IMG/VR virus record: IMGVR_UViG_3300050821_001527
Location: 62,001 to 126,000 of that record
Length of the DNA: 64,000 bases
Reading direction: 5' to 3' (one strand)
Source: a virus
Shown: piece after piece, positions 1 through 9,397 of the stretch
How positions within the stretch are numbered: the stretch's first letter is position 1
How the letters are laid out: each line of letters opens with the position of its first letter
Position numbers and translations under genes: made by a program
The notes under the pieces: model-generated
Database searches by the model: none
What the model was told of the DNA's origin: nothing
What the model saw: the letters and a program-made list of their open reading frames with translations, nothing else

Positions 1-2
1 TC

Positions 3-752
3 CAGATTAACGCGAGCATCGTATCCGGGGTCGGCGATGAATTCAACGGGTTTTTCGATTTCGACTTGGATATGAGATGGGATAGGGTGATGGATGTAAA
101 GCAGTTTTCTTTAAATGGAAAATTCATCAGCAAGGCTCCAATCTCTTTGAGGAAGACTTTCCTTAACACGTTCAAGACAAACGTTACCACCGCCTATGGT
201 GATTATCGTAACTACGTCTATTCCTTGATTACGGGCGAGAGTCCTAACATGGGCGTTTCTCTGAGAAGTTTAAACCCGATTCCTACATCCCTCAGTATCA
301 ACGAGAACACGGGACTTGCAGAATTGTCCATCACGGCCACGTTCAATGACAAGGACTTCTTGGATGGGATTGGCGAGTCGTCCTTCAACGCGAGCTTTGA
401 TGTCCCGAAAAACATCTACGAATTTAAGCCGTCCGCGAACATCGAAGGAAACTACATCATTCAGGACTTGCAGACCAACACCCGAGAAACCTTGAAACTC
501 ACGTCGAGCTTCAAGACCACGGGAAACATGGATTACGCGCTTTCAAATGGGCCGCAAGTTCTCACCCAAATCGGAAATCAAGTATTGAGCAATTTCTTCC
601 TGACCGAAAGCGGGTTCAGCACGGGGGTCTTTGACTTGGACATCAATGCCTCTTACCTAAACAGCGGCAGCGTATTCGGACTTGACACCAGATACTATCT
701 TTCCTCGAACCCTAGCTCGATTAGGCCACCGGGATACAAGTATGGTCTGTAA
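3..752 (+). CDS. Virion-type protein, 5' end outside window
   Basis: The frame is open from the first bases of the window, so the 249 codons seen are the C-terminal part of a longer protein; the first internal ATG is at 66. I recognise no family. The protein is rich in Asn, Ser, Thr, Phe and Gly with alternating polar and hydrophobic stretches typical of beta structure, and has no Cys and no signal peptide, as in many phage fibre or tail-tip proteins. It heads a run of five same-strand genes of similar character reaching 8622. The virion role is inferred from composition and context only. Confidence 0.7.
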   Translation, partial: QINASIVSGVGDEFNGFFDFDLDMRWDRVMDVKQFSLNGKFISKAPISLRKTFLNTFKTNVTTAYGDYRNYVYSLITGESPNMGVSLRSLNPIPTSLSINENTGLAELSITATFNDKDFLDGIGESSFNASFDVPKNIYEFKPSANIEGNYIIQDLQTNTRETLKLTSSFKTTGNMDYALSNGPQVLTQIGNQVLSNFFLTESGFSTGVFDLDINASYLNSGSVFGLDTRYYLSSNPSSIRPPGYKYGL

Positions 753-767
753 AGGGCCGAATGCGTG

Positions 768-773
768 TAATAT
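768..773 (+). promoter_or_regulatory. -10 box (TAATAT) before virion gene 791
   Basis: The GTGTAATAT motif that precedes many genes in this window lies 17 nt before the ATG at 791. No good -35 is seen, so it is weaker than other copies. A GAGG follows and could help ribosome binding. Confidence 0.4.
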
Positions 774-790
774 ACTGAGAGGTTTGAGGC

Positions 791-2608
791 ATGAATTGTA
801 GCGGTTTTCTACTTGGGATGAGCGGCAACGGTTTCCGAACAGGAAGCCTGCTGGCATATTATGATTTGACCGTGCCCGAAAGCCTGCTATATCCGAACCT
901 CAAATTCGACCCGTCTTTCTCCTTCGTTGAGGCCGGTGAAGATGCTTTGGAAGATAATTCTGATGACGTAATCACAGATATTTCAGGGGATGCTATTGAG
1001 GTCGCGGCGGCGTTTTACATCAACCTAGATGCGGTTCCGGGCGTTATTCTCGGAACGATTCCAAATATCAGCGGCCAAATGTCCGTTCAAATCGGACGAG
1101 ACTTGGAACTCCAGAATCTTCATTGCCTTTTCGACTTTGACTTTAATGCCTGTAGCAATACCGGAGCTACCGAAGCCACCATTCTCTTGACTTCCAGACG
1201 AGAGCATAATGACACTTCCGGCTTCGTGTTCGGAATCAATTCAAGCAATCGCTTGTTCTTCGAGAATAATGGGAAAATCAGGACTCTCAACCAAGAACTC
1301 AGGGATAAAAACATTATTGGCTTGAGTATCGCCCAAAATCAATACGTCAATTTCGGGGTTTTTGACTTCACGACCAATTCGTTCGTAAGCGAAAGCCTGA
1401 CGAACCCATTATCCAAGAGTTTGGACGACCTTTTCCTGATTAGCTACCCAAGCGGCGACCATTCCGTATATTCCGGGGCAATGGGCAATCTTAACCATTT
1501 CGCCATCCTTGATGACGTGATTTTGGACAGGTATGACCTAGCCCTCTCTCTTTTCTGCACAAACGCCTCCACAATCGCCTATACGACCACGGGAAGGCTC
1601 ATCTCGGTAAATGGGGTAACGGGCGTCAACATCTATGAAAGCGGCGTGACGGGCTTCCAGACGTTTACTGGGGCCATCCTAAAAGAAGATAGCACGACGG
1701 TCACGGGTATCTACACTTTGGGGGTCAGCGGGTTGATTTTGACGGACACTCGTATTTTACCCATCGTCATTACTGGTGGAGCGGTAACTTTCACTTCATA
1801 CTCATCTGTTTTGGGGTATAATCAAAGCGAAATCAAGGGATATTCCCGCTTTGACGGTATTTTTGGTAATGATTTGAACGGTAGTCAAGTCGAAGTTTAC
1901 TACTACGACAAATTCCAGCCATATAAAAATATCAATTTATCGAATTTTATATTGCCAAACGTGGGAAATTCACTTCATCCAAATCTCTATGTAAATGGCC
2001 TTTTAGCCAGTTCCGGGGTTGATTATGACGTAGAAGACGGGGAAATCCTTGTCTTTAACGATAACTCTCTAGTAGAAACGTTGACCGTGAGCTACTCCGT
2101 GAACCCTGCGATTTCCATGTATTACACCGGACAATTTCCTGTAGATGGTGGTGGGGGTATTTGGGTATCGGCCTCGGGTGTATTGGTCGAAAATCAAGAC
2201 GTTTACCTGAATGGCCAGAAGCTTGTCAGAGGCATTGATTTCGAGCATGGGGTGTCTGGGACTTTGTTTAATTCGGGCGTTTTGGAAACTGGATGTGAGA
2301 TTGTTTTCATAGCTATGGATGACATACCAATTCAACAAGTGGCGCAATACAACTCCACGTCTTATTTGGTGACTGGCATTTGGGGATTTTCAGAACAGAT
2401 ATGGCTTAATGGAGTTTTGCAGACACGCGGGGAGGACTATTATTTGGTTCAACCCTGCACCCCTCCTGAATACTTTTTCTCAGCGAATAACACTCAGCTA
2501 GTCTATAATAATGACGGCTACTATCTGAATTTTGTTGACTTTCCGTTTTTGACGGATATTAACGGGGACATCATTTATGATGGCGACGGTTTCCCGATTA
2601 CGGTTTAA
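791..2608 (+). CDS. Fibre-like virion protein with NG..DY repeats
   Basis: 605 residues. Three diverged copies of a motif of the form (L/Y)xxNGxxxxxGxDYxxxxG lie at about residues 397-425, 469-500 and 536-560; motifs like this are common in phage tail fibres and appendages. Earlier, around residues 270-330, there is a run of Gly-Val-Thr-Gly turns. Composition is Gly, Ser, Thr, Asn and Tyr rich with no signal peptide. It is followed after 3 nt by the next structural gene, so the genes are probably co-transcribed. Fibre assignment is inference; no adhesin or lysozyme domain is recognisable. Confidence 0.7.
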   Translation: MNCSGFLLGMSGNGFRTGSLLAYYDLTVPESLLYPNLKFDPSFSFVEAGEDALEDNSDDVITDISGDAIEVAAAFYINLDAVPGVILGTIPNISGQMSVQIGRDLELQNLHCLFDFDFNACSNTGATEATILLTSRREHNDTSGFVFGINSSNRLFFENNGKIRTLNQELRDKNIIGLSIAQNQYVNFGVFDFTTNSFVSESLTNPLSKSLDDLFLISYPSGDHSVYSGAMGNLNHFAILDDVILDRYDLALSLFCTNASTIAYTTTGRLISVNGVTGVNIYESGVTGFQTFTGAILKEDSTTVTGIYTLGVSGLILTDTRILPIVITGGAVTFTSYSSVLGYNQSEIKGYSRFDGIFGNDLNGSQVEVYYYDKFQPYKNINLSNFILPNVGNSLHPNLYVNGLLASSGVDYDVEDGEILVFNDNSLVETLTVSYSVNPAISMYYTGQFPVDGGGGIWVSASGVLVENQDVYLNGQKLVRGIDFEHGVSGTLFNSGVLETGCEIVFIAMDDIPIQQVAQYNSTSYLVTGIWGFSEQIWLNGVLQTRGEDYYLVQPCTPPEYFFSANNTQLVYNNDGYYLNFVDFPFLTDINGDIIYDGDGFPITV

Positions 2609-2611
2609 TTT

Positions 2612-5600
2612 ATGGCGTTCCAAGCACTCAAAGGCGTAAGCATAATCCCCAAAGGGGCGAACAACAGGTATGTCAGTCAGAACTGGCAGACCTCGCAGGC
2701 TTTTGGCGGCTGGATTTTCAAGGCTGATTGCAAAATAGGATTCAGCGATAAGCCTACAGAAATCTCCATGCAGATAGTATTGGAGACGAATTCGGACTTG
2801 AGCAACCTTGTTCCGCAGGTTTTCGATATTTCCCCGAACGATTTGCAATGCGGGGCCGGGGCCGGTGGAACCGAACAGGAAAGTCTTTACGATATTGACT
2901 TCAATGGAGTGCTTCTGAGCGACTTTGTTTTGTTCAGTTACGACATGGATATTCAACCAAACCAGAAGACCCTTTCCGTAGTCTTCAAGGACTACTCCAT
3001 CGTTCTGGACAAAATCTATGTCGGGCTTATCAAGCGTCAAGGAACTGAATTCATAAAGTCGGCGCAGGCGTCCGGCATTATCCCGGTCGTATGTCCTGAC
3101 TGTGAATTCGGCTCATGGACAGGCGATGGGGCGGTGGTCAGGGATATTGATTACGGCTCTTACGTGGGCATTGGAGGAAAGACCTACGACAACTTGGCCG
3201 GAACCCCAATCACCAATGCTCTCTCGGCTTGGCAATATCTTTACGAACTTCCGACGCAGCAACCGACTTTCGACCTGAACGGTGGTTATATCATCTTGGG
3301 AATGGAGCAGATGTATTCGGATGTTTGTTCCACTGTGCCCGAAATGAAATACACGTTCCACCAACTCCTTGCTTCCTTGAGAGTTAGGGGTCTGAATTTT
3401 GACGGAGCCTTTACAGGATTCCTGCTGACGGGAACGCCATACATGCAGAATTATGTTGGCACTTTGAGGGAAGTGCTTAATAACTGGTGTTCGGATTTCG
3501 GATTACAGTTCTATACCACGGGCAGAACTTTCATCGGACTCAACATGGTCAACCAGATTGACATTGAGAGAATCATGTCAATCGCAGACCCGAAGACGAC
3601 CTTGGGTGCGGAGTTTGACGGGTCTTCTCAAGTGGCCTTGAGCAACTACCGCGAATCCCACACGCTCGAAAATACTTTCAAGCAGTCCGTTATCACGGCT
3701 GACGTTCGCCCGCGTCAAATCAACAATGAATCTAGGGATGTAAAGAACTTCGTCTCGTTCCAGCCTTTGCATCCTTTGGACTTCTACAGCCCTGACTTCT
3801 CCCCTTTGTTTGCGGAAGTATTGCAGAATCATCTGTCAACAGTCAGGCACAGGACAACCGGCGTCCAGTTTGCAAACGATTTCATGGCGACGAAAAAGAG
3901 ATTCTCGTCGTTCACAAACAGATACTTCAAGGATATTGACATCTCGATTGCCTTGACGAAATATGACCCTGATATGAGGGACATCTACTGCGCGAACAGG
4001 GCCATCCAAGCCAACATTGATGAAGGCGGTGTTTTCGACCCGAACACGACCAGTAACGACAATGTTTCGGATTTCTACGCGAACTTTGCAGCCCTTGGTT
4101 TCATTCCTCAGATTCAGATTACCAACGTTACAGCCAAGGAAGCGGCTATCAGAAAGTTACTGGGAGGAAATCTCAGCCAGAATATTTCCCTCAACCCGGA
4201 CTTCTACGAGGTCTTCGTGGGATATTATCAGCCTTACTTGAAGCAGGAAGTCACGTCCTTTGAAGGAACATGGGCCGGGGCGATGTATAAATACGGGGTA
4301 TTGAACATTGGAACTACTGACGTTCCCCCGTTCGTCCACAAAGACTTTAACCAATGGGACACTCCGACAGGGGGGCTATACGGTGTTTCTGGCGATTATC
4401 TAACTAAATTGGTAAACACGTTCACGCCAGCAGCGAATTTCTACCCGATTTATCAAGACGCTCCATATTACGATTTGATGCCGTATCACATCCTCGGTTT
4501 CAATCCTAACGCTTACACGGGCGCGTCACTTGGAAATATCGGGTTCGACTCCAACCAATACTATGTTGGTTCTCTAAGTAACGAATGGGGAACGCTGGAC
4601 TTCCAATACAAACAGGAGCTATACGATGCCCTTTCCCCTGTCTGCGAACAGATGTTCAGCGTGTCTGATAACCTTCAGAAAATCCAGAGGGAACTTCCGC
4701 AAAGCATCCAGCACTTCAATATCAAAGACTTCATGCCAACGTTCCATCCGAACATCGGTGAAGTTTACAACGACTTGAAGGCGGAATTGGACAACCTTTC
4801 CACAACGGCGACAGATGCCATTGGTATCTTGGCTGTCGGAACTGACAGTCGAATCCATCAGGAGTGTGCCAAGTTGCACGTTTGCATCGTTCCTAACATC
4901 GAGACACACCCGAATGCCAGAATCTCGTTCAATATGAACGACTACTATGATTCGTATAATGCAATCATGGCCCGTAATTTGTTCCTGCAATACGAAACCC
5001 AGCGTCTTGAATTGTTAAAGCAGGTTCCACCGAACATCTGTAAATATTCCCCTGTGTCCGTGGTCTGCAATACCGGGCTTCTGCTTAGTGGCGAGGCTCA
5101 TTCAGGGGACTCGAAATTCTCCTGCACGAACATTGATGACCCTATTTCTATTCTGTGGGCGGGATGGCCGTCGGGATTCGCGTCGGGAAACAACGCTCGT
5201 TCCCTGTCCATTACCGTGGAGAGAAACCCGGTAACGAGCATGGAGCAGAAGGGACTGGACGGAGAATATTACTATGACGAGGCTTTGCAGGCAGTCCCAT
5301 CGTTGATTCACAGAATCGCCTCCACCAAAATCATCTACCCAATCTCAAACAAGCCGAACGACCTGTTCGAGTATATCGGGCTAATGAGTTCTACCATCAG
5401 CAGAGAATTGAGAACTCCACCGTTCATGGAAATCTACGGTTCTCCGGTAAGTGAGACGGGGAACAACACTTCAATGGTAAAGACCATCAATAACACCATT
5501 GACCCGGACGTAAAGCCAATCCTAGACCCGAATACCATGCGTTTCAAAAACTACGCCACGGTTTACTCTGGGAATGCCAATGGAACTGTTTTGCAGACGA

Positions 5601-5869
5601 TACAGGACTATCACAATTTCATTTCCGAATTGAACTCCTATCAATCTAATTTCCCAATGAAGTCTGCGACATTCAATGTCGTTGGCTCGCCGAACCTGTT
5701 CGGAGACTTTATCAATTCGGTCACACCGTCCAGTGGGCTTACGAGCTTCACTGTGTCAATCGGGGACAATGGAGTAGAGACAAGTCTTTCGTTCTCCAAT
5801 AAGCCGCCGACGCTACCTAAGCAGGAGGCCATCCTCAACAGTATCGGCCCAAGACTCAAGCCTTTGTAA
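2612..5869 (+). CDS. Large virion protein, possible tail-hub-like region
   Basis: 1085 residues, no signal peptide. Residues about 256-310 read as a segment in which a TLREVL-type helix is followed by GLQFY and a strand resembling the tail-hub fold of gp27/gpD-type baseplate proteins, where this region organises the trimeric hub. The rest is unrecognised, Asn/Tyr/Phe rich, with long stretches that look like beta structure. Start at 2612 gives a 3-nt gap to the preceding stop. Hub-like assignment is tentative; what is solid is a very long open gene in a structural cluster. Confidence 0.65.
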   Translation: MAFQALKGVSIIPKGANNRYVSQNWQTSQAFGGWIFKADCKIGFSDKPTEISMQIVLETNSDLSNLVPQVFDISPNDLQCGAGAGGTEQESLYDIDFNGVLLSDFVLFSYDMDIQPNQKTLSVVFKDYSIVLDKIYVGLIKRQGTEFIKSAQASGIIPVVCPDCEFGSWTGDGAVVRDIDYGSYVGIGGKTYDNLAGTPITNALSAWQYLYELPTQQPTFDLNGGYIILGMEQMYSDVCSTVPEMKYTFHQLLASLRVRGLNFDGAFTGFLLTGTPYMQNYVGTLREVLNNWCSDFGLQFYTTGRTFIGLNMVNQIDIERIMSIADPKTTLGAEFDGSSQVALSNYRESHTLENTFKQSVITADVRPRQINNESRDVKNFVSFQPLHPLDFYSPDFSPLFAEVLQNHLSTVRHRTTGVQFANDFMATKKRFSSFTNRYFKDIDISIALTKYDPDMRDIYCANRAIQANIDEGGVFDPNTTSNDNVSDFYANFAALGFIPQIQITNVTAKEAAIRKLLGGNLSQNISLNPDFYEVFVGYYQPYLKQEVTSFEGTWAGAMYKYGVLNIGTTDVPPFVHKDFNQWDTPTGGLYGVSGDYLTKLVNTFTPAANFYPIYQDAPYYDLMPYHILGFNPNAYTGASLGNIGFDSNQYYVGSLSNEWGTLDFQYKQELYDALSPVCEQMFSVSDNLQKIQRELPQSIQHFNIKDFMPTFHPNIGEVYNDLKAELDNLSTTATDAIGILAVGTDSRIHQECAKLHVCIVPNIETHPNARISFNMNDYYDSYNAIMARNLFLQYETQRLELLKQVPPNICKYSPVSVVCNTGLLLSGEAHSGDSKFSCTNIDDPISILWAGWPSGFASGNNARSLSITVERNPVTSMEQKGLDGEYYYDEALQAVPSLIHRIASTKIIYPISNKPNDLFEYIGLMSSTISRELRTPPFMEIYGSPVSETGNNTSMVKTINNTIDPDVKPILDPNTMRFKNYATVYSGNANGTVLQTIQDYHNFISELNSYQSNFPMKSATFNVVGSPNLFGDFINSVTPSSGLTSFTVSIGDNGVETSLSFSNKPPTLPKQEAILNSIGPRLKPL

Positions 5870-5870
5870 C

Positions 5871-7709
5871 ATGTATCTAACAGGCAACATCAAAAAGGTT
5901 TTTCCACTGACCAAGAGCTTCGCTTTTGAGTTGGATAATCTTTTTCTGTTCGGAACAGGCACGGCCCAGATAGGGTTCTCTGGATACGGAAGCCCAAGCG
6001 GGCAGGACGGAACGTTCTACCTTACGCTGACCAATGACAAGCTTTACGATAACAGCGGCATGTTCGTTTGGGGATACGACAAGCCATTCAATCTGCGCGG
6101 AGAGGTCGTCAGCGGACAATCCCAGCTTTTCATCAATGGCGAACCTTTGAGAATAGAGTCCTGCTCGCCAAACTGGTTCAACATACTAAGTGTCACGTTG
6201 GACGGGGCATCCGGGGTCAACGCAGACGTTTACTTATACACGCCCGCAATCCCAATTTCGATTTCAGTTAGCCCGACATATCTGCCGGGTGGAGAACTGA
6301 CCGTAGATGTAACCAACAACTCGGACATGGATGTTCTTGTTTTTGGATATGACATCCAATTTACCGACAATACATTCTTCCTTCCGCCTCCGCTATCTGG
6401 TATAATTTCAGGTATGGTGTTCGCAAGTGGAACGTCTCACTTTAATCTGTTCGATACGTCAAATACCCAAGACGACAAGACTTACCAGTTCGATTTGTTC
6501 TTGAACACAAGCTTAGGTCAGGTGGCTCAGACGTTTTTCACTTCTTCTGTATCTGGATTCAATTACATAGTTCCATCGCTATCCAAATTAAGTCCAGACC
6601 CTAGCATCCCTACGCTGTTTTACGATGTAACTGGATTAAACACTTTGACGTTCGAGAGTAATCCGGCGCAGGGATTCTTAGCAGCTAGAGTATCGAAGTT
6701 CAATGTTTTTACTCAAACTGACGGAACGGGCGTAGTTCATGTTGACTTTTCTCCGGGTTTGCCAGCTACCAACATTTTCTACACACATGAGTATGTGACG
6801 GGGTTTGAAGTTACTGTGACTGGATTCTATGATTCGTGCCCAAACGCTGAATTCACCCAATACTATTCGGTTAGAAATTTTGATTTCGGGCTTAACATTT
6901 TCACGACTGGGTGCCCGGTGGCCATTCCTCTGCTCTTTTCTGGAATCAATGGCATCGGAAGCGGAGCATCGGGTTGGTTGTATTTGAATCCACAACCCGT
7001 GGTTGACCAAGTTGTCTATGGCTCCATCATCAGTCCGGCGTATTTTTACATTGCAACTGGATTTGAAATCTTGGATAAGGGTTCTGGATATGTGGAACCA
7101 CCTTTTGCTTATTTAGGAACAGGAGGGGGCTGCTCAGACTACACGCTGGACAGCGGGGTCAGATTCCCGTTTAGTGCATTTGCCGGTTTACCGGTCATGG
7201 GATTGGACGCGGGATACCTTACTGGATTCCCAATTTGCGGAGCAACGGGAAGTGGTTATTATTTGCAGGGGTTGATTTTCACGAATCCGGGTTCCGGTTA
7301 TTCGTCGGCCTTTTACCCAAAGGTTTCATTCGTAAGACAATCAGGAGACATGCAGGTTGGTGATGCTTCTGGGGTCATAGTATTAAATTCTACTCACAAT
7401 CATTACGTGTTCAATGACGTGTGGCAACTGTCTAGTGGGCTGAATGCAGAATCATTAAGCCCAGTTACGGGTAGTGTAATACCTTATAGTGGCGAGACTC
7501 CTTTGTATTTCGGACTGACTGTGAATCCGATACCTTATACTGGAATAATGACGGCGATTGTGACTTTGACGGCAGATGGCTCATCAATTTCATTCACCGC
7601 CAGTGGATACAAGGCATACTCCACAAACCCGAAAATCTTGATGACAGACCTGAATTATTTCTCAGACTCTTCATCAGTATTAAATTTCCTGAACCAAGGA
7701 TTGACATAA
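5871..7709 (+). CDS. Virion-type protein, unknown
   Basis: 612 residues, starting 1 nt after the upstream stop, so probably translated as part of the same message. The sequence is Gly, Ser, Thr, Phe and Tyr rich with repeated SG/TG turns (for example VTVTGFY near residue 320) and few charged residues, which suits an elongated beta-rich fibre or baseplate accessory. No enzymatic motif or signal peptide is visible. No Shine-Dalgarno is seen before the ATG. Function beyond virion-type is unknown. Confidence 0.65.
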   Translation: MYLTGNIKKVFPLTKSFAFELDNLFLFGTGTAQIGFSGYGSPSGQDGTFYLTLTNDKLYDNSGMFVWGYDKPFNLRGEVVSGQSQLFINGEPLRIESCSPNWFNILSVTLDGASGVNADVYLYTPAIPISISVSPTYLPGGELTVDVTNNSDMDVLVFGYDIQFTDNTFFLPPPLSGIISGMVFASGTSHFNLFDTSNTQDDKTYQFDLFLNTSLGQVAQTFFTSSVSGFNYIVPSLSKLSPDPSIPTLFYDVTGLNTLTFESNPAQGFLAARVSKFNVFTQTDGTGVVHVDFSPGLPATNIFYTHEYVTGFEVTVTGFYDSCPNAEFTQYYSVRNFDFGLNIFTTGCPVAIPLLFSGINGIGSGASGWLYLNPQPVVDQVVYGSIISPAYFYIATGFEILDKGSGYVEPPFAYLGTGGGCSDYTLDSGVRFPFSAFAGLPVMGLDAGYLTGFPICGATGSGYYLQGLIFTNPGSGYSSAFYPKVSFVRQSGDMQVGDASGVIVLNSTHNHYVFNDVWQLSSGLNAESLSPVTGSVIPYSGETPLYFGLTVNPIPYTGIMTAIVTLTADGSSISFTASGYKAYSTNPKILMTDLNYFSDSSSVLNFLNQGLT

Positions 7710-7710
7710 G

Positions 7711-8622
7711 ATGGACATAAAAGTTGAAAAGGCATATTCCGCATCGCCGCTATTGAACGGGGTCAATAGCAATACTCCCCCATGTAAAGCCTATGTCATC
7801 GGAAATGTCGGTGACCCCGGACTGACGAGCGACTACTATGTGGACATTCTTAGCAGATTTGTTCTGGCCATTAAGGAACCTAGAAAACGCCCGATGGTTA
7901 CTGCCGGTTCGGATGGGGCGGGCATATTCCTGCAAGACAACCTGATTCTGGTGGCTAGACCTCAACAACTATGGATTAGCTGCCCCTCTGGAATGAACGT
8001 CGGCGTAACGCAACCGAGTCAATTAACAAGGGTTGACGCACAAGGGAATGTAAACGTGGGAAGTTACGTGGCTTTTTCAACGAACGAAATCACTCCAATC
8101 AACGCCCCTTACAAAGTGGGGGAGGTAATCACTGTCCAGAAAATGAGGGATTATCTGACTGCTGATACGCAGTTTTTCCAGTCTTGGTTCTCCACCAATG
8201 GAATCAATACCCCGTATCTTGGCAGCAACGCGGCAATGCTTGGGCAAACCCTACCGGCGTCACTTGATGATTCAGGAAAGATTGTGGGCGGGGGCAAGGC
8301 CAATGGAACCGTGGGACAGTTCGACCCTGCAAAAAATTACTTTTATATCAACCTGCCAAAAGCAGACTACGAGAATTTCATCAACTCGTATTTCTTGGGC
8401 AGGGGGTATCAGCCGGGAGCGAATATCCCGCCGAACACGGAATACGTTTTCGGTTCAAGGGACTCCATCACGTTCAAGTGTTCCTCTTACGTGGACTTGA
8501 ATGTGGGTGGTAAGGAAAGAGTCGCCGGTGGGTCTTGCTTGCCGACGATAGTAGCCACGCCCGACTCGTTTCTGACTCCAATGGAGAGGCAGACAACCTA
8601 CTTCTACTACACGCAGATTTAA
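7711..8622 (+). CDS. Virion-type protein, unknown
   Basis: 303 residues, last of the rightward structural run, starting 1 nt after the previous stop. It contains a central Gly/Ala-rich region (residues about 180-215) and an FNFK/ITFK-type beta C-terminus. It ends 4 nt inside the 3' end of the leftward gene 8619-9362, so the two transcripts converge with overlapping stops. No family recognised; role inferred from context. Confidence 0.65.
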   Translation: MDIKVEKAYSASPLLNGVNSNTPPCKAYVIGNVGDPGLTSDYYVDILSRFVLAIKEPRKRPMVTAGSDGAGIFLQDNLILVARPQQLWISCPSGMNVGVTQPSQLTRVDAQGNVNVGSYVAFSTNEITPINAPYKVGEVITVQKMRDYLTADTQFFQSWFSTNGINTPYLGSNAAMLGQTLPASLDDSGKIVGGGKANGTVGQFDPAKNYFYINLPKADYENFINSYFLGRGYQPGANIPPNTEYVFGSRDSITFKCSSYVDLNVGGKERVAGGSCLPTIVATPDSFLTPMERQTTYFYYTQI

Positions 8623-9362
8623 GCCGGTTCGGGCTTCTCTTTGTTGGAGACGGCCTTTTTGATGCGCTCGATAAGCTCGAATTTCTTGAAGTTCGGAATA
8701 TCCTCGACACGCGTGAATAGCTCGGCTCCGGGGAATTGCTCTTTGACGAGAGTGCTTTTGACCTTCTCGAAGGATACGTTGTGTGCGGCCATGACCGCCA
8801 AAAGGGTAGCAGATGTTTGGTCGGTTTCAGGAGCGTCCTGCGTAGGGCCAGCAGTCCCGCCCAATTCGTCTTGACCAACGATGTTGACCTTGAGGAAGTT
8901 GCGGACGGCACGAACGAAGGCACGATTTTCCGCACAGGCTCCAAGGAAGTTCTTGCCGAAATTAGTAGTGTTGAATGGAGTGGCATCACCAATCGCGCTA
9001 AAAGTGACTGGTCGGTTTTCCGTTTCGTAGTTTGGAAGCCAGCTAATAGCGCAGGAAGAAATAATGCAATCTGCGGCGGGGGATTGAACTGTATGTCTAA
9101 CCTCACTGTAGCCGCGAAGCGCAGCCAAATCCTTGATTCCCCCAAGGAGAATAATCAAGTCCCTGTCTTCCAATCCTTCAATGGATTCTGGAATCTGCTT
9201 GCCGCGACGTTCAAAAGCCTGTTTGTTTGGGACGAGGAATTCGGGTTTGACCATCTTGCGCCAGTTGACCGAACCGTCTTCGTTAAAGACGTATGATATG
9301 GATTCGTCATCAATCAGACCAAACTCGTTTCGCTTGAACAGTTTCGGAGGCGTATTGCTCAT
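8619..9362 (-). CDS. Possible ssDNA-annealing/recombination protein
   Basis: 247 residues. A segment at about residues 130-175 (AENRAFVRAVRNFL followed by a short charged stretch) resembles the AExxAxxRAxxxxL signature seen in Rad52/Erf/DdrA-type single-strand annealing proteins. It is preceded by a beta-rich domain, and the C-terminal 60 residues, after a Gln/Thr-rich linker, form a small helical domain. It has its own strong promoter (9369-9397), whose -10 box ends 6 nt before the ATG, so the mRNA should be leaderless. The annealing assignment rests on a short motif and is low confidence; the gene itself is sound. Confidence 0.5.
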   Translation of the reverse strand: MSNTPPKLFKRNEFGLIDDESISYVFNEDGSVNWRKMVKPEFLVPNKQAFERRGKQIPESIEGLEDRDLIILLGGIKDLAALRGYSEVRHTVQSPAADCIISSCAISWLPNYETENRPVTFSAIGDATPFNTTNFGKNFLGACAENRAFVRAVRNFLKVNIVGQDELGGTAGPTQDAPETDQTSATLLAVMAAHNVSFEKVKSTLVKEQFPGAELFTRVEDIPNFKKFELIERIKKAVSNKEKPEPA

Positions 9363-9368
9363 GGTATA

Positions 9369-9397
9369 AGATTACGGTATGTTTCGGGTTTTGTCAA
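9369..9397 (-). promoter_or_regulatory. sigma70-like promoter of gene 8619-9362, leaderless
   Basis: On the minus strand TTGACA (9392-9397), 17-nt spacer, TAATCT (9369-9374), then 6 nt and ATG. Transcription would start at or within 1-2 nt of the start codon. The promoter overlaps the 3' end of the upstream glycosyltransferase gene; its -10 contains that gene's TAA. Confidence 0.75.

Noticed and set aside
8474-9145. 223-codon leftward ORF overlapping 8619-9362
   Set aside because: Same-strand shadow in another frame with Ser/Arg-rich low-quality composition.
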